Source: Glycomyces arizonensis DSM 44726
Lineage (GTDB): Bacteria; Actinomycetota; Actinomycetes; Mycobacteriales; Micromonosporaceae
Direction of reading: 5' to 3'
Assembly (NCBI RefSeq): GCF_000482705.1
Contig: NZ_AXWO01000027.1
Span: 1-64,000 of the forward strand
Length of the DNA: 64,000 nt
Shown: positions 1-9,110 of the stretch, one piece after another
Position numbering within the stretch: position 1 is the stretch's first letter
Layout: every line of letters starts with the position of its first letter
Position numbers and translations under genes: made by a program
Notes under the pieces: model-generated
Databases searched by the model: none
Seen by the model: only the letters and a program-made list of their open reading frames with translations
What the model was told of the DNA's origin: nothing

Positions 1-29
1 CGGGTACTAACCGCCGAGAACTTAACTTT
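1..29 (+). rRNA. 23S ribosomal RNA, 3' end (partial)
   Basis: The window opens inside the last helix of 23S rRNA: GGTACTAA followed by CCGAGAACTTAAC is the conserved 3'-terminal segment of the large-subunit RNA. The rest lies left of the window. A 5S gene follows on the same strand after about 150 bases, so this is the distal part of an rRNA operon. The exact mature 3' end is estimated by analogy with other bacteria. Confidence 0.85.
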
Positions 30-183
30 TGCAGTCTGCTGGTAGAAACGATATTCACGCACACTATGCGATTCTGAGACAACACGTCCAGAACCGCGCA
101 CGAAACACTCCCGAGGGGTGTTCGTCAAGGTTTTGCAGGCCACGCATCCCGTGTATGCGGGGGCGTGTGTTCTCACTGGTTTG

Positions 184-300
184 TTTGGTGGTGAGAGCGG
201 AAGTGGCACACCCGGTCCCATTCCGAACCCGGTCGTTACGGCTTCCAGCGCCGATGGTACTGCACTCGAGAGGGTGTGGGAGAGCAGGACACCGCCAAAC
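184..300 (+). rRNA. rrf: 5S ribosomal RNA
   Basis: A 117-base segment carries the 5S hallmarks: TTTGGTGG at the 5' end pairs with CCGCCAAAC at the 3' end, and the conserved loop CCCGGTCCCATTCCGAACCC is intact. It lies downstream of the 23S end on the same strand and is followed by a strong terminator, so it closes the operon. The spacer from 30 to 183 contains no tRNA that I can recognise. Confidence 0.95.
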
Positions 301-312
301 ATTGAACATTGA

Positions 313-348
313 GGAAAGGCCCCCACCGGTTTCGGTGGGGGCCTTTCC
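313..348 (+). terminator. rRNA operon terminator
   Basis: A perfect 16-base-pair stem (GGAAAGGCCCCCACCG with its complement) closes a four-base loop, thirteen bases after the 5S gene. There is no long T run, as is common in high-GC actinobacteria. Confidence 0.85.
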
Positions 349-914
349 GCATATCTCCACCACGGCAGCAATAGCTCTGGCCTTACCGCCGTATCTGGCG
401 TGGGATGTCCGGGACCGGTCCCGCGGTACGGACATAGCCTCGGCGACTATGACTGCACACTCCGAACCGTCTCCCCATGAGGAAGAGCCAGAGTCCGACC
501 GGTTGCCAGCCGAAGGCAGCTCAGGACTGCCGCGCTCCGCCGAATTCCCAGCCGCTCAAGGCACGAAACCGACTTCGGTCGGCTGGCACGGTTTCCCTCG
601 GCGTGAGCGGGCGTTGGAGAACGACGGCTTGCAATACGCAATGAGGGCAGCTGTCAACCGGCCCAACGGGGACTCATCACTCCCCAGTGTCGCCGATACG
701 CCGCAGCCGGTGGCGGGCACGAGCGACAAGCCATCCCGCTTCAGCGGGTGGTAGTTGACCAGTAGCCGGAGATGCCGGCCTGACATCGGCACGTGTTCGC
801 GAGGCGTCCACTGGCATCTCCGCTCGGCAGGTCGCCGGGGGGCACATCGTCGTCCGGTCCCGGCGCTCGCTGCGCAGGCGCAACACGCCTCTGGCTGTAT
901 CAGGCTGGGGCGCA
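349..914. other. No gene recognised
   Basis: This 566-base stretch between the rRNA terminator and the next hairpin holds only short open frames with atypical, basic and low-complexity translations. None has a ribosome binding site or a recognisable domain. No tRNA-like cloverleaf was found. It probably separates the rRNA operon from the gene on the opposite strand. Confidence 0.5.
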
Positions 915-950
915 GTAAGGGCCGCAACCCTGAACGGTTGCGGCCCTTAC
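915..950. terminator. Terminator of the small membrane peptide gene
   Basis: A perfect 15-base-pair stem (GTAAGGGCCGCAACC and its complement) encloses a six-base loop. It sits 17 bases beyond the stop codon of the minus-strand peptide gene, which is the natural transcript to end here. The sequence is symmetric enough to work in both directions. Confidence 0.8.
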
Positions 951-967
951 TTGTTCGCTTGAGGGTG

Positions 968-1117
968 TCAGGAGGACGAGGATACGAGGTCCCTGAGCTT
1001 GTAGACGCCTACGCCTACTCCGAAGATGGCGCCCACCACCAGGAATGCGAGCAGCGATACGCTCACGAGTAGGACCGCGATTCCGACTGCTCCAGCGACA
1101 CTGAAGAATGTGCTCAC
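968..1117 (-). CDS. Small hydrophobic membrane peptide, 49 residues
   Basis: I do not recognise this family. The start is GTG at 1117, because a near-perfect ribosome binding site (GGAGGAGG) lies four bases upstream. The longer upstream in-frame start has none. The product is almost entirely one long hydrophobic stretch (about residues 4 to 38, rich in Val, Ala, Leu and Gly), followed by a short polar tail YKLRDLVSSSS. It would span the membrane once with a small cytoplasmic or outer end. The gene ends in a clean terminator, which supports that it is real. It is divergent from the decarboxylase-family gene, and its promoter region shares a 12-base element with the ABC exporter promoter at 6.8 kb. 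It could be an exported or membrane-active peptide, but that is inference only. Confidence 0.65.
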   Translation of the reverse strand: MSTFFSVAGAVGIAVLLVSVSLLAFLVVGAIFGVGVGVYKLRDLVSSSS

Positions 1118-1167
1118 TTGGCCTCCTCCGTTGCAGGCTCGGTGGTATGGGTATTCCCTTACAAGCA

Positions 1168-1196
1168 TTGTCGCACATCGATGCATAGCTCGTAAT
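1168..1196 (+). promoter_or_regulatory. Candidate promoter with internal operator
   Basis: TTGTCG (1168-1173) and CGTAAT (1191-1196), 17 bases apart, resemble -35 and -10 boxes for the gene at 1226. The spacer contains ACATCGATGCAT (1175-1186), identical to 6779-6790 in front of the ABC exporter. A regulator bound there would sit between the promoter boxes. Confidence 0.4.
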
Positions 1197-1225
1197 GCGC
1201 ATCACAAGTTAGACAGGTCACACTA

Positions 1226-1747
1226 ATGAGCAGTGAGCCAATCGCTCGCCTGCCGTCCGTCCCGTTGCCCGAATCCGCCCTCCAACGCCTGCGGGAAGTC
1301 GGCCGCGAGCCCATCAACCTGCATCGTTCGCTCGCGCATGCCCCCGCGATGCTCGATCCGCTGCTCGACCTCATCCACGCGGTCCGCTACGAGTCACGGG
1401 TGCCGCGTGCGCTGCGGGAACTGCTCATCTGCAGGATCGCCCAGCTCGAGCGATCGGACTACGAGCTCGCCCACCACCTGCCGATGGCCCTGGCCGCGGG
1501 CGTGCGCCAGGAGCAGCTGGACCGGCTCGAACGGTGGCGCGAGGCCGACTGCTTCGACCCCGCCGAGCGGGCCGTGCTCGGGTACGCCGAGCACCTCGGC
1601 GCCGGAGCCGAGCGCGACGACGCAGCGCTCGCCGCGCACTTCGGCCCCGCCGAGCAGACCGAGCTCACCGCCGCGGGCGCCGCATACGTGGCCATAGCGA
1701 GAATCCTGCGCGCCCTTGACGTCGAGATCGACGAGCCCCACGCTTGA
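1226..1747 (+). CDS. Carboxymuconolactone decarboxylase/AhpD-like family protein
   Basis: The 173-residue protein has the all-helical AhpD-like fold signature: a helix ending in RALRELLICRIAQLERSDYELAHHLPMA (residues about 55 to 82), where family members carry an E(x)nC..C or H..H motif followed by conserved histidines. Here one cysteine (LLICR) and the His-His pair remain, but the CxxC disulfide of true AhpD peroxidases is absent. It is therefore more like the CMD hydrolase or decarboxylase-like branch than a peroxidase. Substrate cannot be told from sequence. It stands alone, divergent from the 49-residue peptide gene. The start has no strong ribosome binding site. Confidence 0.75.
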   Translation: MSSEPIARLPSVPLPESALQRLREVGREPINLHRSLAHAPAMLDPLLDLIHAVRYESRVPRALRELLICRIAQLERSDYELAHHLPMALAAGVRQEQLDRLERWREADCFDPAERAVLGYAEHLGAGAERDDAALAAHFGPAEQTELTAAGAAYVAIARILRALDVEIDEPHA

Positions 1748-1815
1748 GAACCCGCGGCCGTTTCGCGTTTGACGATCGGCATTACGGACAACCTTCTCCA
1801 TACGACGTTCGTTTG

Positions 1816-1830
1816 CGTCATTTCATGACG
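1816..1830. promoter_or_regulatory. Inverted repeat upstream of the sugar porter
   Basis: CGTCA-TTTCA-TGACG is a 5-base inverted repeat with a 5-base spacer, 68 bases before the sugar porter start. It may bind a local sugar regulator, though none is encoded next to it. Confidence 0.3.
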
Positions 1831-1897
1831 TACCAATGCAATTCAGGCTTACGATTTCCGCACCTGCGGTTTCGCTCAGTCGCGTACGGGAGAGGGT

Positions 1898-3352
1898 ATG
1901 GCAACGGACAAAGAACGTATGCTGATCGACGGCGACGCCAGGAAGGGCTCCGGTGCCGTCATTCTCGTCTCCATCGCGGCGGCCCTCGGCGGGTACCTGT
2001 TCGGCTACGACACCGCCGTCATCAACGGGACCGTGGACGCCCTCCAGGCCCAGTTCGAGATCTCGTCGATCGCGATCGGCTTCGTCGTCTCCTCGGCGCT
2101 GCTCGGCTGCGCGGTCGGCGCCTGGTTCGCCGGTGCCCTCGCGGACCGCTTCGGGCGGATCAGGGTCATGCTGCTGGCCGCGGTGATCTTCTTCGTCTCC
2201 TCGCTCGGCAGCGCCCTGGCCTTCAACCCGTGGGACCTCACCGCGTGGCGGGTGCTCGGCGGCCTGGCCATCGGCGCGGCGAGCGTCATCGCGCCCGCCT
2301 ACATCGCCGAGATGGCGCCCGCGCACCTGCGTGGTCGGCTCGGCTCGCTCCAGCAGTTCGCGATCGTGCTCGGCATCTTCGCCTCCCTGCTGATCAACTA
2401 CATCATCCAGGCCGTGTCCGGCGGCGCCAGCGAGGAGGCCCCGTGGGGCGGCACCGCGTGGCGGTGGATGTTCGCCGCGGCCGCGATCCCCGCGTTCATC
2501 TACTTCGTCGTCGCGCTCCAGATCCCCGAGTCCCCGCGCTACCTCGTCGCCAAGCGCCAGGTCAAGAAGGCCAGAGAGGTCCTGACCAAGTACGTCGGCG
2601 GGGACGTCGACCACCGCGTCCACGAGATCCAGGAGTCGCTGCACTCCGACAAGCCCATCCGGTTCTCCGACGTGCGCGGCCCCAGGCTCGGGCTCCTGCC
2701 GATCGTGTGGATCGGCATCCTGCTGTCGATGTTCCAGCAGTTCGTCGGCATCAACGTCATCTTCTACTACTCGACGTCGCTGTGGAAATCGGTCGGCTTC
2801 AGCGAGAGCGACGCCTTCGCCACCAGCGTCCTCAACTCGGTCGTCAACATCGCCGGCACGATCCTCGCCATCATGCTGGTCGACAAGGTCGGCCGCAAGA
2901 AGCTCCTGCTCTCCGGTTCGACGATCATGCTCATCACGCTCAGCACGCTGGCGATCACCTTCGCCAGCGCCCCCCGCGACGCCGAAGGCGGGCCGCTCCT
3001 GGGCGACGCCGGGGGCGTCCTGGCGCTCATCGCGGCGAACGTGTACGTGTTCGGCTTCGCCTTCACCTGGGGGCCGGTGGTGTGGGTGCTGCTCGGGGAG
3101 ATGTTCCCCAACCGGATCCGGGCCACGGCCCTGGGCGTGGCGGCGGCCGCGCAGTGGATCTCGAACTGGCTCATCACGACCACCTTCCCCGAGCTCTCCT
3201 CGGTCAGCCTGTGGCTGGCATACGGGCTCTACGCGCTGTTCGCGCTGCTGTCGCTCATCTTCGTGTCCAAAGCGGTCCCCGAGACCAAGAACATCGAGCT
3301 CGAGGACATGGAGCGGCTCGAATCGCTCGGGTCGCCGAAACCATCTCGCTGA
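1898..3352 (+). CDS. Sugar porter, major facilitator superfamily
   Basis: A 484-residue, twelve-helix proton-coupled sugar transporter. Family signatures appear in order: GGYLFGYDTAVINGT in helix 1, ADRFGR in the 2-3 loop, PESPRYL after helix 6, QQFVGIN in helix 7, DKVGRKK in the 8-9 loop and PETKN after helix 12. These place it with XylE, GLUT and IolT-like symporters. The length is typical. The start has the binding site GGGAGAGG directly before ATG. The gene is monocistronic: it ends in a strong bidirectional terminator facing the ABC exporter operon. The sugar cannot be named; the QQFVGIN and FGYD motifs fit xylose, arabinose, glucose or inositol. Confidence 0.9.
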   Translation: MATDKERMLIDGDARKGSGAVILVSIAAALGGYLFGYDTAVINGTVDALQAQFEISSIAIGFVVSSALLGCAVGAWFAGALADRFGRIRVMLLAAVIFFVSSLGSALAFNPWDLTAWRVLGGLAIGAASVIAPAYIAEMAPAHLRGRLGSLQQFAIVLGIFASLLINYIIQAVSGGASEEAPWGGTAWRWMFAAAAIPAFIYFVVALQIPESPRYLVAKRQVKKAREVLTKYVGGDVDHRVHEIQESLHSDKPIRFSDVRGPRLGLLPIVWIGILLSMFQQFVGINVIFYYSTSLWKSVGFSESDAFATSVLNSVVNIAGTILAIMLVDKVGRKKLLLSGSTIMLITLSTLAITFASAPRDAEGGPLLGDAGGVLALIAANVYVFGFAFTWGPVVWVLLGEMFPNRIRATALGVAAAAQWISNWLITTTFPELSSVSLWLAYGLYALFALLSLIFVSKAVPETKNIELEDMERLESLGSPKPSR

Positions 3353-3364
3353 CGCGACGGCGAA

Positions 3365-3392
3365 AAGGGGCGGCCCGAGCGGGCCGCCCCTT
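3365..3392. terminator. Bidirectional terminator
   Basis: AAGGGGCGGCCC and its complement form a perfect 12-base-pair stem with a four-base loop, between convergent genes (sugar porter and ABC permease). TTCC and CTTTCC follow on the plus strand, and AAAA precedes, giving a short U tract on the minus strand. Confidence 0.85.
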
Positions 3393-3408
3393 CCCTTTCC
3401 CGGTTTCC

Positions 3409-5949
3409 TTATTCGTAGGCGATCGCGCCCAGGATGTCGACCTTGGAGGCGCGCACCGCCGGGGCTATGGCCGCCAGCAGGCCCACGAGCACGGCCGCGG
3501 CGAGGTAGCCGGCGATCAGGCCGGTCGGGACGGCGAAGACGTCGACCCCGGTGCCGGCGAGCGCCCGCTGGAGCGCCCAGCCCAGGCCCAGCCCGACGCC
3601 GATGCCCAGCAGAGCGCCGAACAGGGCGATCGTGACGCTCTCGACGGTGACCATCCGGGTCGCCTGGCCCCTGGTCATGCCGATCGCCCGCAGCATGCCC
3701 AGCTCCCTGGTGCGTTCGAGGACCGACAGGATCAGCGTGTTGATCACGCCGATGACCGCGACGACCATGGCGAGGCCGAGCAGCAGTTGGATCGCGATGA
3801 TCGCGAAGTCGAAGAACACCGTCACCTGGGCGGTGAACTCCTCGTGGTTCTGGACGCTCACCGTCGGCTCGTCGGCGAGGATCGTCTCGACCTCGGACGA
3901 GACCGCCTCGACGTCGCCGCCGTCGGCCACGTCGATCAGCGCCATCGTCGGTTTCGGCGTGTAGAACTCCCCGGTGTAGGCCGTGGAGACGTACCAGCCG
4001 TCGGTGTTCTCGTTGTCGGCCAGGATCGCGACGACGGTGAACTCGTGCGCCTCGGTGCCGCGGCTGAACGTGGCGCTCACCGTGTCGCCGATGCCGACGC
4101 CGAGCTGTTCGGCGGCCGACGCGTTCATCGCGGTCTCCCCCTCGCCGAGGCCGCTGATGGAGCCCTCGGCGACCTCGCCGCCGAACAGGCCGACGATGCC
4201 GTCGAAGTCGGTCGTGGCATTGACGTACTGCTCGGTGCCGTCGATGTCGGCCAGGTCGTAGTACAGCTCGACGGCCGCCTCGACGCCGTCGACGCCGCGG
4301 ATGTCGTCCATCGCCGCCGGGTCGAACGACCCGGGCACCGACGCGGTCACCGGCCCGGTCACGAACAGCTCGGCCTTGACATTGTCCTCGTAATAGGCGT
4401 CCAGGCTCGCCTTGACGCTGGTCAGCAGCGTGGCCGTCGCGGTCACCAGCGTCACGCCGATCATGAGCGCCGCGGCGGTGACGGCCGTGCGCCGCGGGTT
4501 GCGGGCCGCGTTGCGCCGCCCCAGCTTGCCCGCGAACGACCACGACCACAGCATGCCCAGGACCGCCACGAGCGGCCGCGCGAGCCATGCGGTCAGGAGC
4601 GTCACCCCGATGAAGACCAGCCCGGCCCCGACGCCCGCGCCGAGCAGGTTCCGGTCGCCGAGGCTCTCGGTGAGCCCGAGGGCGACCAGGGCCGCGCCGG
4701 CGAGCGCGATGACCGCGCCGGTGACGGTCATCCCGGTGATCGGCTTGTCCGCCTTGGCCGCCTCGCGCATCGCCTCCACGGGCGGGACCCGCGAGGCCCG
4801 CACGGCCGGGGCGAGCGCCGACAGGACCGTCACGCCGATGCCGACCGCCAGCGCGGCGAGGACGGCGTTGACCGGCACCGCCACGGCGACCTTGGCGGTG
4901 TCGAGCATGAAGTTCGAGGCGGCGCTGGTCAGCGCGGCCCCACCGCCGATGCCGAGCACGGCGCCGACGACGGCGGCGACCGATCCGAGGATGAGCGCCT
5001 CGGTCAGCACGGAGCGGACGATCTGGTCGCGGCCCGCGCCGATGGCCCGCATCATCGCGATCTCTTTGAGGCGCCCGGCGATCACGATCGAGAAGGTGTT
5101 GGCGATGAGGAAGACCGAGACGAACACTGCCACGGCGCCGAAGCCGAGCAGGAAGTTCCCGATGAGCTCGGTCGCCTCGGCGGTCTCGGCGCTGGCCGCC
5201 GCGTCGTACTCGGCCTTGGTGATCACCTGGGCCTCGTCGCCCGCGACGCCCGACACGTCGGCGAGGAGCTCGTCGGTGCCGACGCCCTCGGCGGCGTGGA
5301 CGGCGACGGCGGTGTAGACGTCACGGCCGTCGAAGACGAGCCGCTGGGCCTCGGTGGTGGTGAAGGCCAGCTCGGTGTTGCCGCTCTGCGAGTCGCGGCC
5401 GCCGGAGTAACCGTAGACGCCGACGATCTCGTAGCCGGTCGGGTCGGTGGTCAGGGAGTAGGCGGTGACGGTGTCGCCGAGGCCGAGTCCGGAGTCGGTG
5501 GCGAACTTGGCCGAGACGGCCACCTCGCCCGCGGCCTCGGGGGCGCGGCCCTCGCGCAGTTCCCGGACGGTCGACTCGTCGCCCCAGTTGACGGCCATGG
5601 TCGGGGCGAGGCCGCCGACGATCTTCCCGTTCTCGTCGAGGGCGTTGACCATCCACGAGACGGTGGTGCTGGCCGAGGCGACGCCGTCGAGGTCTTCGAC
5701 GGCCGCGAGCGTCTCGGCCGAGACGCCGTCGCGCACCAGCCGCTCGCCGCGCGTCTCGGGTTCGACCGGCTGGACGAGGACGTCGACGCCCTCGTAGGAA
5801 TCGCCGTTGAGGTCGTTGACGGTGGCCTCGATCGAGGCGGTGAGCACCAGCGCGGCGGCGACGAACGCCGATCCGAGCACGACGGCGAGGCTGGTGAGGG
5901 CGAGGCGGGCCTTGCGGCCGGCCATGCCCTTGAGGGTGGCGCGCAGCAT
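3409..5949 (-). CDS. ABC exporter permease, FtsX/MacB type
   Basis: The 846-residue membrane protein has the two-module layout of actinobacterial FtsX-like permeases: an N-terminal helix, a large extracellular MacB-like periplasmic domain (about 40 to 250), three helices, a middle membrane region, a second extracellular domain (about 510 to 690) and a final set of three helices with the signature ELGMLRAIGMTRGQ. The same motif EIAMMRAIGAGRDQ appears in the first module, showing internal duplication. Its ATG follows the ATPase stop codon by two bases, so the two are translated together. Such pairs export peptides, lipids or antibiotics, or transmit force to cell-wall enzymes. The substrate is unknown. 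Confidence 0.9.
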   Translation of the reverse strand: MLRATLKGMAGRKARLALTSLAVVLGSAFVAAALVLTASIEATVNDLNGDSYEGVDVLVQPVEPETRGERLVRDGVSAETLAAVEDLDGVASASTTVSWMVNALDENGKIVGGLAPTMAVNWGDESTVRELREGRAPEAAGEVAVSAKFATDSGLGLGDTVTAYSLTTDPTGYEIVGVYGYSGGRDSQSGNTELAFTTTEAQRLVFDGRDVYTAVAVHAAEGVGTDELLADVSGVAGDEAQVITKAEYDAAASAETAEATELIGNFLLGFGAVAVFVSVFLIANTFSIVIAGRLKEIAMMRAIGAGRDQIVRSVLTEALILGSVAAVVGAVLGIGGGAALTSAASNFMLDTAKVAVAVPVNAVLAALAVGIGVTVLSALAPAVRASRVPPVEAMREAAKADKPITGMTVTGAVIALAGAALVALGLTESLGDRNLLGAGVGAGLVFIGVTLLTAWLARPLVAVLGMLWSWSFAGKLGRRNAARNPRRTAVTAAALMIGVTLVTATATLLTSVKASLDAYYEDNVKAELFVTGPVTASVPGSFDPAAMDDIRGVDGVEAAVELYYDLADIDGTEQYVNATTDFDGIVGLFGGEVAEGSISGLGEGETAMNASAAEQLGVGIGDTVSATFSRGTEAHEFTVVAILADNENTDGWYVSTAYTGEFYTPKPTMALIDVADGGDVEAVSSEVETILADEPTVSVQNHEEFTAQVTVFFDFAIIAIQLLLGLAMVVAVIGVINTLILSVLERTRELGMLRAIGMTRGQATRMVTVESVTIALFGALLGIGVGLGLGWALQRALAGTGVDVFAVPTGLIAGYLAAAVLVGLLAAIAPAVRASKVDILGAIAYE

Positions 5950-5951
5950 GG

Positions 5952-6725
<774 letters not shown>

Positions 6726-6776
6726 GACGCTCTCTCTTTCGATGCTGGTGGCGGTGTTCCGAAGGATGAAGTTAAA

Positions 6777-6817
6777 TGACATCGATGCATCAGATTCTGA
6801 CATCATACATGATGTCA
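6777..6817. promoter_or_regulatory. Operator array of the ABC exporter
   Basis: TGACATCATACATGATGTCA (6798-6817) is a 20-base inverted repeat with perfect 9-base arms and a two-base centre. A further half-site TGACATC begins at 6777, 21 bases (two helical turns) away. It belongs to ACATCGATGCAT (6779-6790), also found at 1175-1186. The array lies 50 to 90 bases before the ATPase start. The form fits a dimeric TetR, MarR or PadR-type repressor. Confidence 0.6.
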
Positions 6818-6987
6818 TTTTGCATCGCGGTACTCACTTGATCATGGCTCGACACTATGGGACCGCGGCGGCCCGTGCATCCGCTTTGAGAACGGTCTTG
6901 GGCTCCGCCCTGGGTCGTAGACACCGGTACCTGGGTACGACACGCGGGCGCGCCGCCGGGCGGCCTTCGGGCCACTGCACAGACAGG

Positions 6988-7017
6988 GCCGACGCGCCGC
7001 TCGGCGGGCGCGTCGGC
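6988..7017 (-). terminator. Terminator of the two-component operon
   Basis: GCCGACGCGCC and its complement form an 11-base-pair stem with an eight-base loop, about 120 bases beyond the response-regulator stop on the minus strand. The rest of 6847-7136 shows no gene. Confidence 0.55.
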
Positions 7018-7136
7018 AAGGGCCGCAAGCAGCGTTCACGGGTCGGGAGCCCGACGGCGCGGCGAGCCGCCCGCCGCCGCGCATCGGTGTCCGGTCCGGA
7101 CAGTGGAGGGCGACGCGGCGCCCGTTTCGGAGTCCC

Positions 7137-7808
7137 CTACTGTCCCGGCCGGACCAGGCCGCTCTCGTAGGCCAGCACGACCGCCTGGACGCGGTCGCGC
7201 ACGTCCAGTTTGGTCAGCAGGTGTCCGACGTGGGTCTTGACGGTGGTCTCGCCGACGGTGAGCGCGTCGGCGATCTCGGCGTTCGTCAGGCCCTTGGCCA
7301 GCAGCATCAGCACCTCCCGCTCCCGGGCGGTCAGCGCGTCGAGCACCGCCGGGGACCCGTCCCCCTCGGGCCGGTGGTGCTCGGCGAAGCGGCCCAGCAG
7401 TGTCGAGAGGATGTGCGGTGCCACCACCGCGCCACCGGCGTGGACGGTGCGGATGGCCTCGACCAGATCGGCCGCCGGGGCGTCCTTGGTGAGGAATCCG
7501 GCCGCGCCGGCGCGGAGCGCCCCGACCACGTACTCGTCGAGGTCGAATGTGGTCAATACCAGCACTCTGGTCTTGAGTGACGCCTCGACGATGTCGGCGG
7601 TGGCGGCCACGCCGTCGCGCCGCGGCATGCGGATGTCCATGAGCACCACGTCCGGCACCAGCCGCCGCGCGAGGTCGAACGCCTCGACGCCGTCGGAGGC
7701 CTCGGCGACGATGTCGATGTCGGGCTCGGCGCCGAGCACCATCTTGAACCCGGCGCGCAGCAGCTGCTGGTCGTCGGCCAGCAGCACCCGGATCGGACGT
7801 TCGCTCAT
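7137..7808 (-). CDS. Response regulator, NarL/LuxR family
   Basis: A 223-residue regulator with an N-terminal receiver domain (phosphoacceptor Asp58 in VVLMDIRMPRRDG, acidic pocket ADD at 11-13, Lys in the LTKDAP segment) and a C-terminal LuxR helix-turn-helix (LTAREREVLMLLAKGLTNAEIADAL...TVKTHVGHLL). Its ATG overlaps the kinase stop codon (ATGA), so the pair is translationally coupled. It is presumably phosphorylated by that kinase and binds DNA as a dimer. Targets are unknown; the neighbouring ABC exporter is a reasonable guess because DesK-type systems often control MacB-like exporters. Confidence 0.92.
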   Translation of the reverse strand: MSERPIRVLLADDQQLLRAGFKMVLGAEPDIDIVAEASDGVEAFDLARRLVPDVVLMDIRMPRRDGVAATADIVEASLKTRVLVLTTFDLDEYVVGALRAGAAGFLTKDAPAADLVEAIRTVHAGGAVVAPHILSTLLGRFAEHHRPEGDGSPAVLDALTAREREVLMLLAKGLTNAEIADALTVGETTVKTHVGHLLTKLDVRDRVQAVVLAYESGLVRPGQ

Positions 7809-9109
7809 CGATTCACTCCCTGCAGATGGGCGTTCTTGGGGAACCTGGCCTCCACAAGGTAGCCGCCGCCCGGCTGCGGGCCCGCCTGGAGCGAGCCGCC
7901 GTACAGCGTGGCCCGCTCGCGCATCCCGATCAGCCCGTGGCCGCCGCTGAAATGCGTGATCACCGGCGCGCCCCGGCCGGAGTCGCCGATCGCGATGCGG
8001 AACTCGTCCTCGCCGTAGTCGACCACGACGCCCGCCTTCGCCTTCGGCCCGGCGTGCTTGATCGTGTTGGTCAGCGCCTCCTGGGCGATCCGGTAGACCG
8101 CCAGGCTCACGCCGGTCGGCAGCGGGTACTCCTCGCCGCGGACGTGGTAGCGCACCGGCAGCCCCGCCTCCTTGGTCTGCGAGACCAGCGCCCGCAGCGA
8201 GTCGACCGTCGGCTGCGGCTCGAGCTCGGCGTTGCCGCCCTCCTCCTGGCCGCGGCGCAGCACGGTGAGGATGTCGCGCATCTCCCGCAGCGCGGTGCGG
8301 GCGGTCTGGTTGACCGTCGTCAGCGCCTCCTCGGCCGCGTCGGGGTCGGTGCGCAGGACCCGCTTGGCGCCCTCGGACATGACGCCGATGACCGAGATGT
8401 GGTGGGCCACCACGTCGTGCAGCTCGCGGGCGATGCGGCGCTGCTCGTCGGCCACGGCCTGCGCCGCGAGCGCCTCCTGGCTCTCCTCGGCGACGCGGGC
8501 CCGGTCGGCGAGCTCCTCGAGCTTCATGCGCCGGTTGCGCATCACCCAGCCGACCCAGAACGCCGTGGCGGCCATGACCCAGTTGAGCAGCGAGATCAGG
8601 CTCGCGTTCGTGACCTGGCCTTCCTGGACGGGCCAGTAGTAGAAGAACACCGAGCCGGTGACCGGGATCCACATGATCGCGCTGATCACGAGCGCCCGCG
8701 GCAGCGGCCGGTGGGCCGCGGCGGTGTACGTCAGGACCAGCCAGGTGAAGCCGTTGTCGCCGATCAGCCACGGATGGTCGAGCACTATGGCGGCCGCCAT
8801 GATCCCTATCGTGAGCACGACCGCGGCCCACAGCCATTTCCGGCGCAGCGCGATCGGCGCCATCGCCACGGCGATCGACCCGATCTCGGACCAGCCGAAG
8901 TCGGCCTCGGGTGCCGCGGCCGCGCTGAGCACGACGGTCGAGCCGATATAGACCGTGAAGAGCGAGGCCGCGAACAGGGCGTCGGCGATGACCGGGTGCT
9001 CGTGGAGCCAGCGGCGCAGGCGTTTGAATCGGGTGGCGACTTGCACGTTCCAACGGTATCGGCTGGAACCGCCGTCCTCATCGAACGCGAGAACGACTAC
9101 CGTCTCCAC
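7805..9109 (-). CDS. Sensor histidine kinase, DesK/NarX type
   Basis: A 434-residue membrane kinase. About five or six hydrophobic segments lie between residues 40 and 190, followed by a short coiled coil and the HisKA_3 dimerisation motif ARELHDVVAHHISVIGV with His231 as phosphoacceptor. The C-terminal HATPase domain has the N box AQEALTNTIKHA, G1 IGDSGRG and G2 GGHGLIGM. The signal is probably sensed within the membrane, because no large extracellular domain is present. The chosen start is GTG 9109, two bases after the stop of the upstream nuclease. An internal GTG at residue 22 is an alternative. Confidence 0.88.
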   Translation of the reverse strand: METVVVLAFDEDGGSSRYRWNVQVATRFKRLRRWLHEHPVIADALFAASLFTVYIGSTVVLSAAAAPEADFGWSEIGSIAVAMAPIALRRKWLWAAVVLTIGIMAAAIVLDHPWLIGDNGFTWLVLTYTAAAHRPLPRALVISAIMWIPVTGSVFFYYWPVQEGQVTNASLISLLNWVMAATAFWVGWVMRNRRMKLEELADRARVAEESQEALAAQAVADEQRRIARELHDVVAHHISVIGVMSEGAKRVLRTDPDAAEEALTTVNQTARTALREMRDILTVLRRGQEEGGNAELEPQPTVDSLRALVSQTKEAGLPVRYHVRGEEYPLPTGVSLAVYRIAQEALTNTIKHAGPKAKAGVVVDYGEDEFRIAIGDSGRGAPVITHFSGGHGLIGMRERATLYGGSLQAGPQPGGGYLVEARFPKNAHLQGVNR

Positions 9110-9110
9110 C

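Noticed and set aside
29..754. Open frame across the 5S rRNA gene
   Set aside because: It overlaps the 5S gene and its terminator and has no ribosome binding site or domain.
1823..4588. A 921-codon minus-strand frame
   Set aside because: Antisense to the sugar porter and out of frame with the ABC permease; composition-driven repeats of Arg, Asp and Gly only.
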